Shown here: one piece after another, positions 16,869 through 28,957 of the stretch | How the letters are laid out: the number at the start of each line of letters is the position of its first letter | Position numbering within the stretch: position 1 is the first letter of the stretch | Assembly (NCBI RefSeq): GCF_001461695.1 | Contig: NZ_AUTC01000013.1 | Coordinates: 1-44,009 of the forward strand | From: Sinorhizobium fredii USDA 205 | GTDB taxonomy: Bacteria; Pseudomonadota; Alphaproteobacteria; Rhizobiales; Rhizobiaceae | Reading direction: 5' to 3' | Length of the DNA stretch: 44,009 nt | Made by a program: the position numbers and the translations under genes | Notes under the pieces: generated by a model | Databases searched by the model: none | What the model was told of the DNA's origin: nothing | Seen by the model: only the letters and a program-made list of their open reading frames with translations

Positions 16869-17780
16869 TCAAAGCCGGACCTCCATGCCGTCGAAGCCGA
16901 TTTCGAAGCCGCGGTCCTCAACGTGTTCGCGCTCGGAGCCGGGCCGCCAGATCGGGTTGGTGTTGTTGATGTGGACGTAGATCTTTCTGCGGATGTTCAA
17001 CGCAGCGAGTGCATCGAGGCTGCCGCCCTCGCCGGCAATCGGCATGTGGCCCATGCGGCGGCCGGTCTTCAGACCCGTGCCGGTGGCGATCATCTCGTCG
17101 TCGCGGAAGAGGGTGCCGTCGAAGAACACGGCGTCGGCATCTTGGAGGCGCGCGGCAAGGATGTCGGTCAGCAGGCCGCAGCCTGGGATATAGTAGACCC
17201 GCCTTGTGCCGGCCGTGAGCTCTATGCCGACCGTGGTCTCGCCCTCCACGTTGAGGTCCGGTTCGCCCTCTTCGAGAAACAGCGGCACCTTGCCGGGCAC
17301 TGCGAAGAGCCGCGCCTGAAGACCGGGCAGCGGACAGAAGGGCGCGTCGATCGCGACGGTCCGCCTTGAAACCAGTTGCGGATCGAGAACGCCGAAGATC
17401 GAATTCTCGGCAAGGATCTGGCTGACGGCGCCGGTTGCAAAAACAGTCAGCGGCTGCTTTTCCCGCAGGACGAGCAGTCCGGCCAGGTGATCGATGTCGC
17501 CGTTGGTCAGCACGACGCTGTTGATCGGGCTGTGGCGCAGCCGGCGCGGCTGCAGCGGACGATTGTCCTGGATCTGCTGGCGGAGGTCCGGCGAGGCATT
17601 GAAGACGGCCCAGGTCTCGCCGTCGAGGCTGACCGCCAGCGACGATTGGCTCTGCGGTCTGAGGCCGGAGGCTGGATCGCGCGCCATCGTGCAGTTGAGA
17701 CAGCCGCAATTCCATTGGGGAAGACCGCCGCCCGCGGCGGTCCCCAGAATGATGATGCGAAGATCGGACGTTTCCTTCAC
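16869..17780 (-). CDS. pqqB: PqqB, metallo-beta-lactamase-fold PQQ biosynthesis protein
   Basis: A 303-aa protein with the PqqB N-terminus IIILGTAAGGGLPQWNCGC, the cysteine-rich NCGCLNC motif and the metal-site motif LTNGDIDHLAGLLVL. Near the C-terminus it carries YVHINNTNPIW. PqqB is thought to hydroxylate the tyrosine-derived part of the cross-linked intermediate. The start codon appears to be GTG at 17780, with AGGT about 6 bases upstream. A 46-bp gap containing an inverted repeat separates it from pqqA. Confidence 0.96.
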   Translation of the reverse strand: MKETSDLRIIILGTAAGGGLPQWNCGCLNCTMARDPASGLRPQSQSSLAVSLDGETWAVFNASPDLRQQIQDNRPLQPRRLRHSPINSVVLTNGDIDHLAGLLVLREKQPLTVFATGAVSQILAENSIFGVLDPQLVSRRTVAIDAPFCPLPGLQARLFAVPGKVPLFLEEGEPDLNVEGETTVGIELTAGTRRVYYIPGCGLLTDILAARLQDADAVFFDGTLFRDDEMIATGTGLKTGRRMGHMPIAGEGGSLDALAALNIRRKIYVHINNTNPIWRPGSEREHVEDRGFEIGFDGMEVRL

Positions 17781-17800
17781 CGGGATTACCTAATGCGTTG

Positions 17801-17845
17801 TGAGCCGATCGTCGTGGCGATCCGCCTCAGAACAGGATCGGCTCA
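17801..17845 (-). promoter_or_regulatory. pqqA-pqqB intercistronic hairpin
   Basis: TGAGCCGATC at 17801-17810 and GATCGGCTCA at 17836-17845 form a 10-bp perfect inverted repeat around a 25-nt loop, which itself contains a small GGCG/CGCC stem. It starts within the last codons of pqqA and spans most of the gap. There is no T-run, so it is more likely an mRNA processing or stability element, or a leaky stop, than a full terminator. Confidence 0.6.
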
Positions 17846-17922
17846 TCCCCGTCGGCGGGAGCGTAACGGGTGATTTCCATAGCGCAGCTCACGTCGATAA
17901 ATTTCGGTTTATGCCAGGACAT
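17827..17922 (-). CDS. pqqA: PqqA, PQQ precursor peptide
   Basis: A 31-aa ribosomal precursor of PQQ beginning MSWHKPKFID. The invariant Glu16 and Tyr20 are present in the motif MEITRYAPAD (E-x3-Y), whose side chains become the PQQ skeleton. GGAGG precedes the ATG with good spacing. It heads the minus-strand pqqABCDE operon. Its product is consumed stoichiometrically, so it should be made in excess. The inverted repeat after it (17801-17845) is well placed to provide that. Confidence 0.95.
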   Translation of the reverse strand: MSWHKPKFIDVSCAMEITRYAPADGDEPILF

Positions 17923-18441
17923 GTTTCCTCCATTCCCTTTTCCAACTGGTATGCTCGCTCCGGTCTTTGCAGGCGCCCTCGCGGCCAGGTCGAGCATGAG
18001 ACAAGCTTGGCTCTCCAGGAGCACTGCTTGGTGACAGAGCCGGAACCGCTTTCCGCTGCGCCGGCAAGGCCCGGCGGTGGCGCTGTCGCCGGGCTTTTCG
18101 CAAATCCACTTCGGGCGGCACGCTCGCTCCCCGATGGCTTGTGTCCAAGGGCGAGAGCCCCAATCGGACACCGGCTCAACGACCCTGCGCAGAACATCGG
18201 AGGCCCCGACTGAAGCATCAAGGCCGACCGCTTTTCGAACATCGGCCGACAAGCATGCGGCACCTCCCCTTCATGCCGAATGGTAGCGAGCCGGGTTGGG
18301 GCCTGCAATTAAGACCTAGGTGGCAATAGACATCACTTTTCTGCTCGTAGGCAGCCACGGCCGCAGACGCTAATGCCAGTAACCGCCGATCTTCTCAGCT
18401 GGAGGCGCGCGCGGTGGCTCCGGACGTTGGCTATAGGCGGC
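17923..18441. other. intergenic region between pqqA and cbbR
   Basis: 519 bp without a supported gene. It contains the pqqA promoter region, a perfect 7-bp inverted repeat (ATGCTCG 17951-17957 / CGAGCAT 17991-17997) in the probable pqqA leader, and a plus-strand terminator-like hairpin at 18069-18098. cbbR ends into it from the right. Confidence 0.55.
18069..18098 (+). terminator. terminator-like hairpin on the plus strand, no gene upstream
   Basis: GCCCGGCG (18069-18076) pairs perfectly with CGCCGGGC (18087-18094) around a 10-nt loop and is followed directly by TTTT. The T-run is on the plus strand, where no coding gene leads into it. It could end a small RNA transcribed away from pqqA, or it may be incidental. 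Confidence 0.4.
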
Positions 18442-19383
18442 TTAACGGAAGGCGTTGACGGGATAGGGCTTGCTGACCACCGGCAGGTATCGCGCGCCTG
18501 ACGCGAGCAGGAAGCGCTCGAAAGCCTGCATCGCCGGGGTGGTGGCACGATCCGCGCGCGATACGCTGAACCATTGTCGGCGGATCGGCGTATCGACAAC
18601 GTCGAGAATGACGAGACGACCGAGCTTCACCTCCTGCTCGATGGTATGGCCTGAGATGAAGGCAATCCCCAGGCCCGCGATGACGGCCTGCTTGATTGTC
18701 TCGTTTGAAGCGATCTCCGTGCCGAGCTCCTCCAGCTTGTGCGGCGTGTCGCTCAGAAAGATCTCAAGCGAGATACGGGTCCCCGAGCCCTTTTCCCGCA
18801 CCAGAAACTGTTCCTGCGCAATCCGCTCCCGCGAAATTTCGAGCACGCCTGCGAGGGCATGACCGGCGGGGGCGATGAAGACCAGCGGATGATCGCCAAA
18901 CACCTGCGCTCGCACCTCGAAGTCGCGCGGCGGTCGCCCCATCAGCGCGATATCGATCTCGTGATCCCTCAATTTAGCGATGATCTCGGCGCGGTTGCCG
19001 ATGAAGAGATTGATCTCGATGGCCGGGAGCTCATTGCGAAAGGCGGCAATCAGTTGCGGCGCGAAATATTTTCCGGTCGAGACGACGCCAAGCCGCAATC
19101 GCCCGGTCCGCAGCCCTTTAATCGCGCCGATCGAGTCCTCAAGGCTGACCAGGCTGTCCTCAACCGCCCGCGCTGTCTCAAGGAAAGCGAGACCGTATTC
19201 CGTTGGAACCATGCCGCCGCGCGTCCTGTCGAAAAGCGAGACAGCCGCATCCCGTTCCAATTGCTGGATCTGCAGGGTGAGCGCCGGCCCCGTTAGGCCC
19301 AAAGCTTCGGCGGCAAGGTTGATCTTCCCAAGCCGGCAAATGGCCTCAACGGTGCGAAGTTGGCGGAGGGTCACATTGCGCAT
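18442..19383 (-). CDS. cbbR: CbbR, LysR-type regulator of the Calvin cycle operon
   Basis: A 313-aa LysR-type activator. The N-terminal winged helix-turn-helix reads VTLRQLRTVEAICRLGKINL then AAEALGLTGPALTLQIQQLE. The effector domain includes RLRLGVVSTGKYFAPQLIAA. It is transcribed divergently from cbbF with a 106-bp shared control region, the standard arrangement for CbbR. Effectors known for the family include RuBP, PEP, NADPH and ATP, varying by species. The start at 19383 is where homology begins; the frame is open to 19491 but that would run through the operator region. Confidence 0.95.
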   Translation of the reverse strand: MRNVTLRQLRTVEAICRLGKINLAAEALGLTGPALTLQIQQLERDAAVSLFDRTRGGMVPTEYGLAFLETARAVEDSLVSLEDSIGAIKGLRTGRLRLGVVSTGKYFAPQLIAAFRNELPAIEINLFIGNRAEIIAKLRDHEIDIALMGRPPRDFEVRAQVFGDHPLVFIAPAGHALAGVLEISRERIAQEQFLVREKGSGTRISLEIFLSDTPHKLEELGTEIASNETIKQAVIAGLGIAFISGHTIEQEVKLGRLVILDVVDTPIRRQWFSVSRADRATTPAMQAFERFLLASGARYLPVVSKPYPVNAFR

Positions 19384-19388
19384 ACCGC

Positions 19389-19411
19389 AGTTAACGTAAG
19401 TAAATCTAACT
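19389..19411. promoter_or_regulatory. probable CbbR binding site
   Basis: AGTTA at 19389-19393 and TAACT at 19407-19411 form an interrupted dyad around 13 bp, within an AT-rich stretch between cbbR and cbbF. LysR-type proteins bind T-N11-A type dyads in such divergent regions. The position immediately before the cbbR start also fits autoregulation. Confidence 0.5.
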
Positions 19412-19489
19412 TCCAAAGTCAACTGAATAAATTTTACAAACTCTCCTTTTGCGCCATCCTTCGCTGAACACTGTGTGGGAGGAGACATC

Positions 19490-20539
19490 ATGTCAGGCGC
19501 AACTCTCCAGGCTTATCTTGCCTCATGCACGGCCCAAGGCGACGAAATTGCGCGCGGAGTGGCGGCGGTGATCCAAAGGCTATCAACGGCGGCCCTCGAC
19601 GTCCGCAAACTCGTCAGCCAGGGAGCGCTCGGCGCGGCGTTCAGCGGCATCCGCGGCGGCAGCAATGCCGACGGGGACCTGCAGAAGGATCTGGACGTTG
19701 TATGCGACGGCCTCTTCCTGTCGTGCCTGCAGGGTGCGCCGGTCGCATGCTACGCCTCGGAAGAACTGGAAAATCCCGTCCTACTCGACCCGAATGCGCG
19801 CCTCGCGGTTGCCATCGATCCGCTCGACGGCTCGTCGAACATCGACACCAACGTCTCAATCGGCACGGTCTTCTCCGTGCTGCCCGCCGTCAAGGGACCG
19901 GGGTGCGACCCCACACAGTCCTTTCTGCAACCCGGAAACCGGCAGCTGGCAGCCGGCTTCTTCCTCTACGGACCACAAACCGCCCTGGTGTTATCGCTCG
20001 GCAAGGGCACGGAGATTTTCATCTTCTCCAGCCGGCTTGGATGCTTCGTACAGGGCTACAAGTCGGTCAACATCCCGGAACGCACCAGCGAGTTCGCCAT
20101 CAACATGTCGAACTATCGACACTGGGAAGAAGCGATCCGGCTCTATGTCGACGACTGCCTGGCAGGCTCAGAGGGACCGCGCGAGCGGGACTTCAACATG
20201 CGATGGATCGCCTCGCTGGTTGCCGATGCTTATCGGATCCTGGTTCGTGGCGGGATCTTCCTGTACCCCGCCGACGGCCGCAAAGGCTACCATCAGGGCC
20301 GGCTGCGGCTGGTCTACGAGGCCAACCCGATCGCCTTCATTATCGAGAACGCCGGCGGCGCAGCGACAACTTCCGTCACGCGCATTCTCGATCTCGTTCC
20401 GGAAGACCTGCACCAGCGCGTGCCTCTGGCTTTCGGTTCGCGTCGCGAGGTAGCGCGCGTCGCTCGCTATCACGTCGACCCCAACATGATCGGCGAACGC
20501 GCACCGCTTTTCGGCAAGCGCGGTCTGTTTCGGGCCTGA
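19490..20539 (+). CDS. cbbF: CbbF, class I fructose-1,6-bisphosphatase
   Basis: A 349-aa enzyme that removes the C1 phosphate of fructose-1,6-bisphosphate (and often of sedoheptulose-1,7-bisphosphate in this group) to regenerate RuBP. The metal-binding signature AIDPLDGSSNIDTNVSIGTV is near residue 107, with EDLHQRVPLAFGSR toward the C-terminus. The ATG at 19490 follows GGGAGGAG; the in-frame GTG at 19475 is less likely. It is the first gene of the cbb operon, 10 bp before cbbP. Confidence 0.96.
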   Translation: MSGATLQAYLASCTAQGDEIARGVAAVIQRLSTAALDVRKLVSQGALGAAFSGIRGGSNADGDLQKDLDVVCDGLFLSCLQGAPVACYASEELENPVLLDPNARLAVAIDPLDGSSNIDTNVSIGTVFSVLPAVKGPGCDPTQSFLQPGNRQLAAGFFLYGPQTALVLSLGKGTEIFIFSSRLGCFVQGYKSVNIPERTSEFAINMSNYRHWEEAIRLYVDDCLAGSEGPRERDFNMRWIASLVADAYRILVRGGIFLYPADGRKGYHQGRLRLVYEANPIAFIIENAGGAATTSVTRILDLVPEDLHQRVPLAFGSRREVARVARYHVDPNMIGERAPLFGKRGLFRA

Positions 20540-20549
20540 GGAGACCGGC

Positions 20550-21419
20550 ATGTCAGCCAAATACCCAATCATCTCCATTACCGGTTCGTCCGGCGCCGGC
20601 ACAACGACCGTGAAGGACACGTTCGAGAAGATCTTCAAGCGCGAGAGCATTTCGGCATCCTTCATCGAAGGTGATGCCTTTCACCGTTTCGACCGGGAAA
20701 CCATGCGCCGCAAGATCGCCGAGGAGAAGGTCAGAGGCGTCGACTTCACCCATTTCTCCGCCGAGGCGAACGAACTGGAAATCCTCGAAGGCGTCTTTGC
20801 CGAATATGGCAGGCGTGGGGTCGGGCGCACCCGTCACTACGTGCATGACGACGCCGAGGCCGCGAAATACGGCGCGGAACCCGGCACGTTTACGGATTGG
20901 GAGGAATTTAGGGACAGCGATCTGCTGTTCTACGAGGGATTGCATGGCTGCGCCGTGACCGACACGGTCAATCTCGCCCAGCATTGCGATCTGAAGATCG
21001 GCGTCGTTCCGGTGATCAACCTCGAATGGATCCAGAAAATTCATCGGGACAAGGCGACGCGCGGCTACTCCACCGAAGCCGTGACAGACACCATCCTGCG
21101 GCGCATGCCCGATTACGTCCACTACATATGTCCGCAGTTTTCCCTGACGGACATCAATTTTCAGCGCGTGCCGATCGTCGACACGTCCAATCCCTTCATT
21201 GCTCGTTGGATACCGACGCCTGCCGAATCCATCCTGGTCATACGCTTTGCCAAACCGCAAAGCATCGATTTTCCGTACCTGCTGTCGATGCTCAACAACA
21301 GCTTCATGTCGCGCGCCAATTCCATCGTGGTGCCAGGCGACAAGCTCGATCTCGCCATGCAGCTGATTTTCACGCCGCTCATCCACAAGCTGCTCGAACG
21401 CAAACACCGCATGTCGTGA
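20550..21419 (+). CDS. cbbP: CbbP, phosphoribulokinase (proteobacterial class I)
   Basis: A 289-aa kinase that phosphorylates ribulose-5-phosphate to RuBP with ATP, the reaction unique to the Calvin cycle. The P-loop [20 protein letters not shown] is near residues 10-29. [14 protein letters not shown] and [12 protein letters not shown] carry conserved substrate and catalytic residues. The length matches the octameric bacterial enzyme. It is tightly linked to cbbF upstream and cbbT downstream. Confidence 0.97.
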   Translation: MSAKYPIISITGSSGAGTTTVKDTFEKIFKRESISASFIEGDAFHRFDRETMRRKIAEEKVRGVDFTHFSAEANELEILEGVFAEYGRRGVGRTRHYVHDDAEAAKYGAEPGTFTDWEEFRDSDLLFYEGLHGCAVTDTVNLAQHCDLKIGVVPVINLEWIQKIHRDKATRGYSTEAVTDTILRRMPDYVHYICPQFSLTDINFQRVPIVDTSNPFIARWIPTPAESILVIRFAKPQSIDFPYLLSMLNNSFMSRANSIVVPGDKLDLAMQLIFTPLIHKLLERKHRMS

Positions 21420-21429
21420 GGAGGAAACC

Positions 21430-23514
21430 ATGAATGTTTCGCAGAAGATCGAAACCCATTCCACGGCATCGGAACGCAAGATGGCCCATGCCATCCGGTT
21501 TCTCGCCATGGATGCGGTGCAGAAGGCCAATTCCGGCCACCCCGGCATGCCGATGGGCATGGCCGACGCGGTGACCGTCCTCTTCAATCGCTTCATCAAG
21601 ATCGATCCTTGCCTGCCCGACTGGCCGGATCGCGATCGTTTCGTGCTTTCGGCTGGCCATGGTTCGATGCTGCTCTATGCCATCCATCACCTGATCGGCT
21701 TTGCCGACATGCCGATGGCCGAGCTTTCGGCCTTTCGCCAACTCGGCTCGAAAACTGCCGGCCATCCCGAACACGGCCATGCCCTTGGTATCGAGACCAC
21801 CACCGGCCCCCTCGGCCAGGGCATAGCCACGGCCGTCGGCATGGCGATTGCGGAACAGATGATGACCGCCCGCTTCGGCAGGTCGCTCTGCAACCACTTC
21901 ACCTATGTGGTGGCCGGCGACGGTTGCCTGCAGGAGGGCATCAGCCACGAGGCGATCGACCTTGCCGGGCATCTGAAGCTCCGCAAGCTGGTCGTGCTGT
22001 GGGACGACAACCGGATATCGATCGACGGTTCGACCGAACTCTCCACCTCGATGGATCAGCTTGCCCGCTTCCGCGCGGCCGGCTGGGATGCGCAACGCGT
22101 TGACGGCCATGATCCGGAAGCCGTGGCAAAGGCGATCGAGCGGGCGCGCCGGAGCCCCAAGCCAGCGCTGGTTGCCTGCCGCACCCGGATCGGCAAGGGG
22201 GCGGCCAGCATGGAGGGTTCGCACAAGACCCATGGGGCGGCGCTCGGCGACGAGGAAATCGCCGCGACCCGCGCAAAGCTTGCGTGGCCGCATCCGGCCT
22301 TCCTCGTGCCGCCCGAGATCAAGTCCGCTTGGGAAGGCATTGCGGCGCGCGGCCGGGTGGCCCGCGAGGCTTGGGAAATCCGGCTCAACGCCTCGCGCTC
22401 GAAGAAGCGCTTCGAGCAGACCGTCGGCCGGCAGCTGGGTGACGACGTCTCCCCTCTCCTGGCAAAATTCCGAACCCAGCATCGCAAAATAGCGTCCAAG
22501 GTGGCGACGCGCCAAGCCTCGCAGATGACGCTGGAAGTCATCAATGGTGCCACGGATTTGACGGTTGGCGGCTCTGCCGACCTGACCGGGTCGAACCTGA
22601 CGATGACGTCACAGACCCAGGCCATTGGGCCGGGAAAATTCAAGGGCCGCTACCTGCATTACGGCATCCGCGAGCACGGCATGGCGGCCGCCATGAACGG
22701 CATCGCCCTGCATGGCGGTTTCATTCCCTATGGTGGCACCTTTCTGGTGTTTTCTGATTATGCGCGTGGCGCGATGCGTCTATCTGCACTGATGGGCCTA
22801 CCCGTGATCTATGTCCTGACCCATGATTCCATCGGGCTCGGCGAGGATGGACCGACCCACCAGCCGGTCGAGCATCTGGCCATGCTGCGTGCCACCCCCA
22901 ACCTCAATGTCTTTCGGCCGGCCGACATCATCGAGACCGCAGAATGCTGGGAAATTGCGCTTGGTGAGAAGAACAGGCCGAGCGTCCTTGCCCTGTCGCG
23001 GCAGGCTTTGCCAATGCTGCGCCAGACGGACGGTGACGAGAATTTGTCAGCGCTCGGGGCCTATGTCCTGCAGGAAGCACGCGGGCCTCGCGACATCACG
23101 CTTCTCGCAACCGGATCCGAGGTCGAGATCGCCGTTGCCGCAGCGGATCGCTTGAGCGCCGAGGAGGGCGTGGGAGCAGCGGTGGTCTCCATGCCTTGCT
23201 GGGAGAGGTTTGAGGTCCAGGATGCATCGTATCAGAGGCATGTCCTCGGAGATGCCCCACGCATTGCGGTCGAGGCCGCCGGCCGTCTCGGCTGGGATCG
23301 CTGGATGGGACGGGACGGCGCTTTCGTTGGCATGCTCGGCTTCGGGGCCTCGGGGCCAGCCGGGGACCTCTACCGCCATTTCGGCATCACCGCCGACCAT
23401 ATCGTCACCGAAGCCTTGAAGCTTGTCCGGCAGGAATCTGACACGCCGCTCGTCGGCACCCCGGGTGGGTCGCAGGCGAGCAAAGACAGCATCCGATCAA
23501 CAAAGGAGGCTTGA
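21430..23514 (+). CDS. cbbT: CbbT, transketolase
   Basis: A 694-aa thiamine-diphosphate enzyme that moves two-carbon ketol units in the regenerative phase of the Calvin cycle. The N-terminal TPP domain shows [27 protein letters not shown] and the GDG-N motif [19 protein letters not shown]. The pyrimidine domain contains [19 protein letters not shown] and [19 protein letters not shown]. The last ~20 residues (after the core ending near ALKLVRQ) are polar and may be a non-conserved tail. Its stop lies 2 bp before the cbbA ATG. Confidence 0.96.
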   Translation: MNVSQKIETHSTASERKMAHAIRFLAMDAVQKANSGHPGMPMGMADAVTVLFNRFIKIDPCLPDWPDRDRFVLSAGHGSMLLYAIHHLIGFADMPMAELSAFRQLGSKTAGHPEHGHALGIETTTGPLGQGIATAVGMAIAEQMMTARFGRSLCNHFTYVVAGDGCLQEGISHEAIDLAGHLKLRKLVVLWDDNRISIDGSTELSTSMDQLARFRAAGWDAQRVDGHDPEAVAKAIERARRSPKPALVACRTRIGKGAASMEGSHKTHGAALGDEEIAATRAKLAWPHPAFLVPPEIKSAWEGIAARGRVAREAWEIRLNASRSKKRFEQTVGRQLGDDVSPLLAKFRTQHRKIASKVATRQASQMTLEVINGATDLTVGGSADLTGSNLTMTSQTQAIGPGKFKGRYLHYGIREHGMAAAMNGIALHGGFIPYGGTFLVFSDYARGAMRLSALMGLPVIYVLTHDSIGLGEDGPTHQPVEHLAMLRATPNLNVFRPADIIETAECWEIALGEKNRPSVLALSRQALPMLRQTDGDENLSALGAYVLQEARGPRDITLLATGSEVEIAVAAADRLSAEEGVGAAVVSMPCWERFEVQDASYQRHVLGDAPRIAVEAAGRLGWDRWMGRDGAFVGMLGFGASGPAGDLYRHFGITADHIVTEALKLVRQESDTPLVGTPGGSQASKDSIRSTKEA

Positions 23515-23516
23515 CC

Positions 23517-26089
<2,573 letters not shown>

Positions 26090-26110
26090 CGGACAAGAAG
26101 GAGAGACGAC

Positions 26111-26500
26111 ATGCGTATCACCCAAGGATGCTTCTCGTTCCTGCCGGACCTGTCGGATGAGCAGATAACCGCACAGGTGGAATATTGCCTCGGCAAGGGA
26201 TGGGCGATCGGCGTTGAATATACCGACGATCCGCACCCCCGCAACACCTACTGGGAAATGTGGGGCAATCCGATGTTCGATCTCAGGGACGCCAAGGGCG
26301 TCATGATGGAATTGGAGGATTGCCGCAAGGCCCACCCGCAGGACTACATCCGCCTCAACGCCTTCGATTCCAGCCGCGGCTTGGAGACCGTGACGATGTC
26401 GTTCATCGTCAACCGTCCCGACAACGAGCCGACACTGCGGATGACCCGGACGGAGAGCCGCGGTCGCAGCCAGCATTATGCCTGGGAAACGCAGCGGTAG
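26111..26500 (+). CDS. cbbS: CbbS, Rubisco small subunit (red type)
   Basis: A 129-aa small subunit of hexadecameric Rubisco. It begins [20 protein letters not shown], as red-type small subunits do. It has [20 protein letters not shown] in the middle and an extended C-terminus (about the last 30 residues). That extension forms the beta-hairpin that plugs the central channel in red-type enzymes. It follows cbbL with an AAGGAGAG ribosome site and precedes cbbX by 13 bp. Confidence 0.97.
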   Translation: MRITQGCFSFLPDLSDEQITAQVEYCLGKGWAIGVEYTDDPHPRNTYWEMWGNPMFDLRDAKGVMMELEDCRKAHPQDYIRLNAFDSSRGLETVTMSFIVNRPDNEPTLRMTRTESRGRSQHYAWETQR

Positions 26501-26513
26501 AAGGAGAGACAAG

Positions 26514-27449
26514 ATGGCGATGGCGGAAGCTTCATCAAGCGCCGAAGGCCTGCCGACATCGGTCGACCTCGTTGAGGAATACAACGCCTCCGGCGTCGCC
26601 GAGATCCTCGACGAACTGGACCGGGAACTCGTCGGGCTGAAGCCCGTGAAGCAGCGGATCCGCGAGACGGCGGCCCTGCTGCTCGTCGAGCGGGCTCGCC
26701 GTGCAATGGGTCTCAGCCATGAGCCGCCGTCGCTGCACATGAGCTTCACGGGAAATCCGGGCACCGGCAAGACAACGGTCGCCTTGCGCATGGCCAACCT
26801 GCTGCACAGACTCGACTATATCCGTAAGGGGCACCTGGTGTCGGTGACGCGCGACGATCTGGTCGGGCAGTATATCGGCCACACCGCGCCCAAGACCAAA
26901 GAAATCCTGAAGAAAGCAATGGGCGGCGTGCTGTTCATTGACGAAGCCTATTATCTCTACCGACCGGACAACGAGCGCGACTACGGCCAGGAAGCGATCG
27001 AGATCCTGCTGCAAGTGATGGAGAACAACCGCGACGACCTGGTGGTCATTCTCGCCGGCTACGCCGATCGCATGGACCGTTTTTTCGAGAGCAATCCGGG
27101 CTTCCGCTCGCGCATTGCCCACCATATCGATTTCCCCGACTACGACGACAAGGAACTCCTGTCGATCGCCGAGACCATGCTGGGTCGTCAGGGCTACCAG
27201 TTCGACACCAAGGCGGCGGCCATGATGAGCGACTACATCGCCCGTCGTCGGCGCCAGCCGCACTTCGCCAATGCGCGTTCGATCCGCAACGCGCTCGACC
27301 GGGCCCGGCTGCGGCAAGCCAACCGCCTGTTCGAGGAAAGCGCCGGGCCGGTCGACGCCCAGCAACTGTCGACCATCACGGCTGGGGACATTTCCGCCAG
27401 CCGCGTGTTCAGCACGGTCGAGCCCAACCATCCGGAGATCTCGTCATGA
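26514..27449 (+). CDS. cbbX: CbbX, red-type Rubisco activase (AAA+)
   Basis: A 311-aa AAA+ ATPase that removes inhibitory sugar phosphates from red-type Rubisco by pulling on the CbbL C-terminus. RuBP allosterically activates the family. Walker A is [16 protein letters not shown] near residue 80. The pore-loop region is [20 protein letters not shown], Walker B is [15 protein letters not shown], and sensor and arginine-finger residues follow in [17 protein letters not shown]. The start at 26514 follows AAGGAGAG. Its stop overlaps the next ATG (ATGA). Confidence 0.97.
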   Translation: MAMAEASSSAEGLPTSVDLVEEYNASGVAEILDELDRELVGLKPVKQRIRETAALLLVERARRAMGLSHEPPSLHMSFTGNPGTGKTTVALRMANLLHRLDYIRKGHLVSVTRDDLVGQYIGHTAPKTKEILKKAMGGVLFIDEAYYLYRPDNERDYGQEAIEILLQVMENNRDDLVVILAGYADRMDRFFESNPGFRSRIAHHIDFPDYDDKELLSIAETMLGRQGYQFDTKAAAMMSDYIARRRRQPHFANARSIRNALDRARLRQANRLFEESAGPVDAQQLSTITAGDISASRVFSTVEPNHPEISS

Positions 27450-28138
27450 GCCCGAAGACCATCATAGCCCCCTCGGTCCTGTCGGCTGATTTCTCGCGGC
27501 TCGGCGAAGAGGTCGAGGCCGTCTGCGAGGCGGGCGCCGATTGGATCCACCTCGACGTGATGGATGGCCACTTCGTCCCCAACATCACCTTCGGGCCACC
27601 GGTCATCAAGGCGATCCGGGACCGGACAGACAAGATCTTCGACTGTCACTTGATGATCGAACCGGCCGAGCGATATCTCGGGGCCTTCGCCGTTGTCGGC
27701 TGCAACATCATCACCGTGCATGCCGAAGCGACCACCCACCTCGACCGGTCGTTGCAGGCGATCCGCGACCTCGGCTGCAAGGCCGGCGTCTCGCTCAATC
27801 CCTCGACGCCGGAAACCGTCATCGAATATGTGCTCGACCGGCTCGACCTGATCCTGCTGATGTCGGTCAATCCCGGCTTCGGCGGCCAGGACTTCATCCC
27901 GTCCGTCATCGATAAGGTAGCGAGGGTCCGGGCGATGATCGGCGCGAGGCCGATCCTCATCGAAATCGACGGCGGGTTGACACCCGAGACCGCGCCGCTC
28001 GTCGCCCGAGCCGGCGCCGCCGTGCTTGTTGCCGGCTCGGCCGTCTTCAAAGGCGGGCGGGAGGCTTATGCCGGCAATATCAGCGCGCTGCGCACCGCCG
28101 CCGATGAACCGAGATTGGCAGCGCTCGGATCACGCTGA
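27446..28138 (+). CDS. cbbE: CbbE/Rpe, ribulose-phosphate 3-epimerase
   Basis: A 230-aa TIM-barrel epimerase converting xylulose-5-phosphate to ribulose-5-phosphate for the phosphoribulokinase. Signature regions are [65 protein letters not shown] and IEIDGGL. These carry the metal-binding His and Asp residues and the phosphate-binding loops. It overlaps cbbX by four bases and closes the recognised cbb gene set. Confidence 0.97.
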   Translation: MSPKTIIAPSVLSADFSRLGEEVEAVCEAGADWIHLDVMDGHFVPNITFGPPVIKAIRDRTDKIFDCHLMIEPAERYLGAFAVVGCNIITVHAEATTHLDRSLQAIRDLGCKAGVSLNPSTPETVIEYVLDRLDLILLMSVNPGFGGQDFIPSVIDKVARVRAMIGARPILIEIDGGLTPETAPLVARAGAAVLVAGSAVFKGGREAYAGNISALRTAADEPRLAALGSR

Positions 28139-28254
28139 AGTTAGGCATCGAACCAAAAAATCGTGATTGATCCTAATTACATTTGAGCGGGAAGCGGGCG
28201 AAAAACGGCGTACACTTTCCTCATCGCGTTGTTGAAAGGCGAGGTGACGGCGGC

Positions 28255-28806
28255 ATGGCAGCAATCCCACCCCTCTGTGATTTCGGCTGGAAGGCCGTCG
28301 ACGCCCGCCTGCCGGCAACCGACGGTCGAACCTATTCGATCCTGGACCTTTCCGGCCCGAACGGGCTCGTCGTTGTCTTCATCTGCAATCACTGCCCTTA
28401 CGTGAAAGCGGTCATCGACCGCATCGCCCGGGACGCGATCGCCCTCAAGGAACACGGCATCGGTTTCGTCGCGATCAACGCCAATGACGCCGAGGCCTAT
28501 CCGGAGGACTCCTTCGATAACATGAAGCTTTTCGCGTCGCGGCACGCCCTGCCCTTTCCCTATCTCTACGACGAGGACCAGTCCGTCGCCAAAACCTATG
28601 GCGCGGTCTGCACACCCGACTTCTTCGGCTTCAACAGGGACATGGAACTGCAATATCGCGGCCGATTGGACGCGTCGCGCAAGGAAATCGACCCAGCCGA
28701 TTTGAGGCGGGATCTCTTCGAGGCCATGGCCATGGTTTTGCGGACCGGCAAAGGACCGGCGGACCAGCAGCCCTCGATGGGCTGCTCCATCAAATGGAAA
28801 GCGTAG
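28255..28806 (+). CDS. thioredoxin-fold (AhpC/TSA-like) protein
   Basis: A 183-aa thioredoxin-like protein with a redox motif CNHCPY near residue 42. VVFICNHCPYVKAVIDRI is a common signature of the 'thioredoxin family protein' group related to peroxiredoxins. No signal peptide is seen, so it is probably cytoplasmic. The frame is open to 28183, but the ATG at 28255 is followed by conserved sequence. It follows cbbE by 116 bp on the same strand and may be read through from the cbb operon. Whether it serves redox control of Calvin enzymes is not known. Confidence 0.75.
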   Translation: MAAIPPLCDFGWKAVDARLPATDGRTYSILDLSGPNGLVVVFICNHCPYVKAVIDRIARDAIALKEHGIGFVAINANDAEAYPEDSFDNMKLFASRHALPFPYLYDEDQSVAKTYGAVCTPDFFGFNRDMELQYRGRLDASRKEIDPADLRRDLFEAMAMVLRTGKGPADQQPSMGCSIKWKA

Positions 28807-28957
28807 CTACTCGGCCTGTAGCATGCCTGTGGCTCAGCAGGCGCAGTCATTTTCTTCGGACCGGCTGAAGATATGCTTCAGACCCCGCCCGCTGGGGAGA
28901 TCCCCCGTGAGGGAGAACAACGGGCGGAGTCCGAGGGAGGAGGCGTTGGCCTCGAAG

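Noticed and set aside
18069..18098. Terminator of pqqA or of cbbR
   Set aside because: Both genes are on the minus strand and the T-run is on the plus strand; pqqA also lies on the wrong side for this hairpin to end it.
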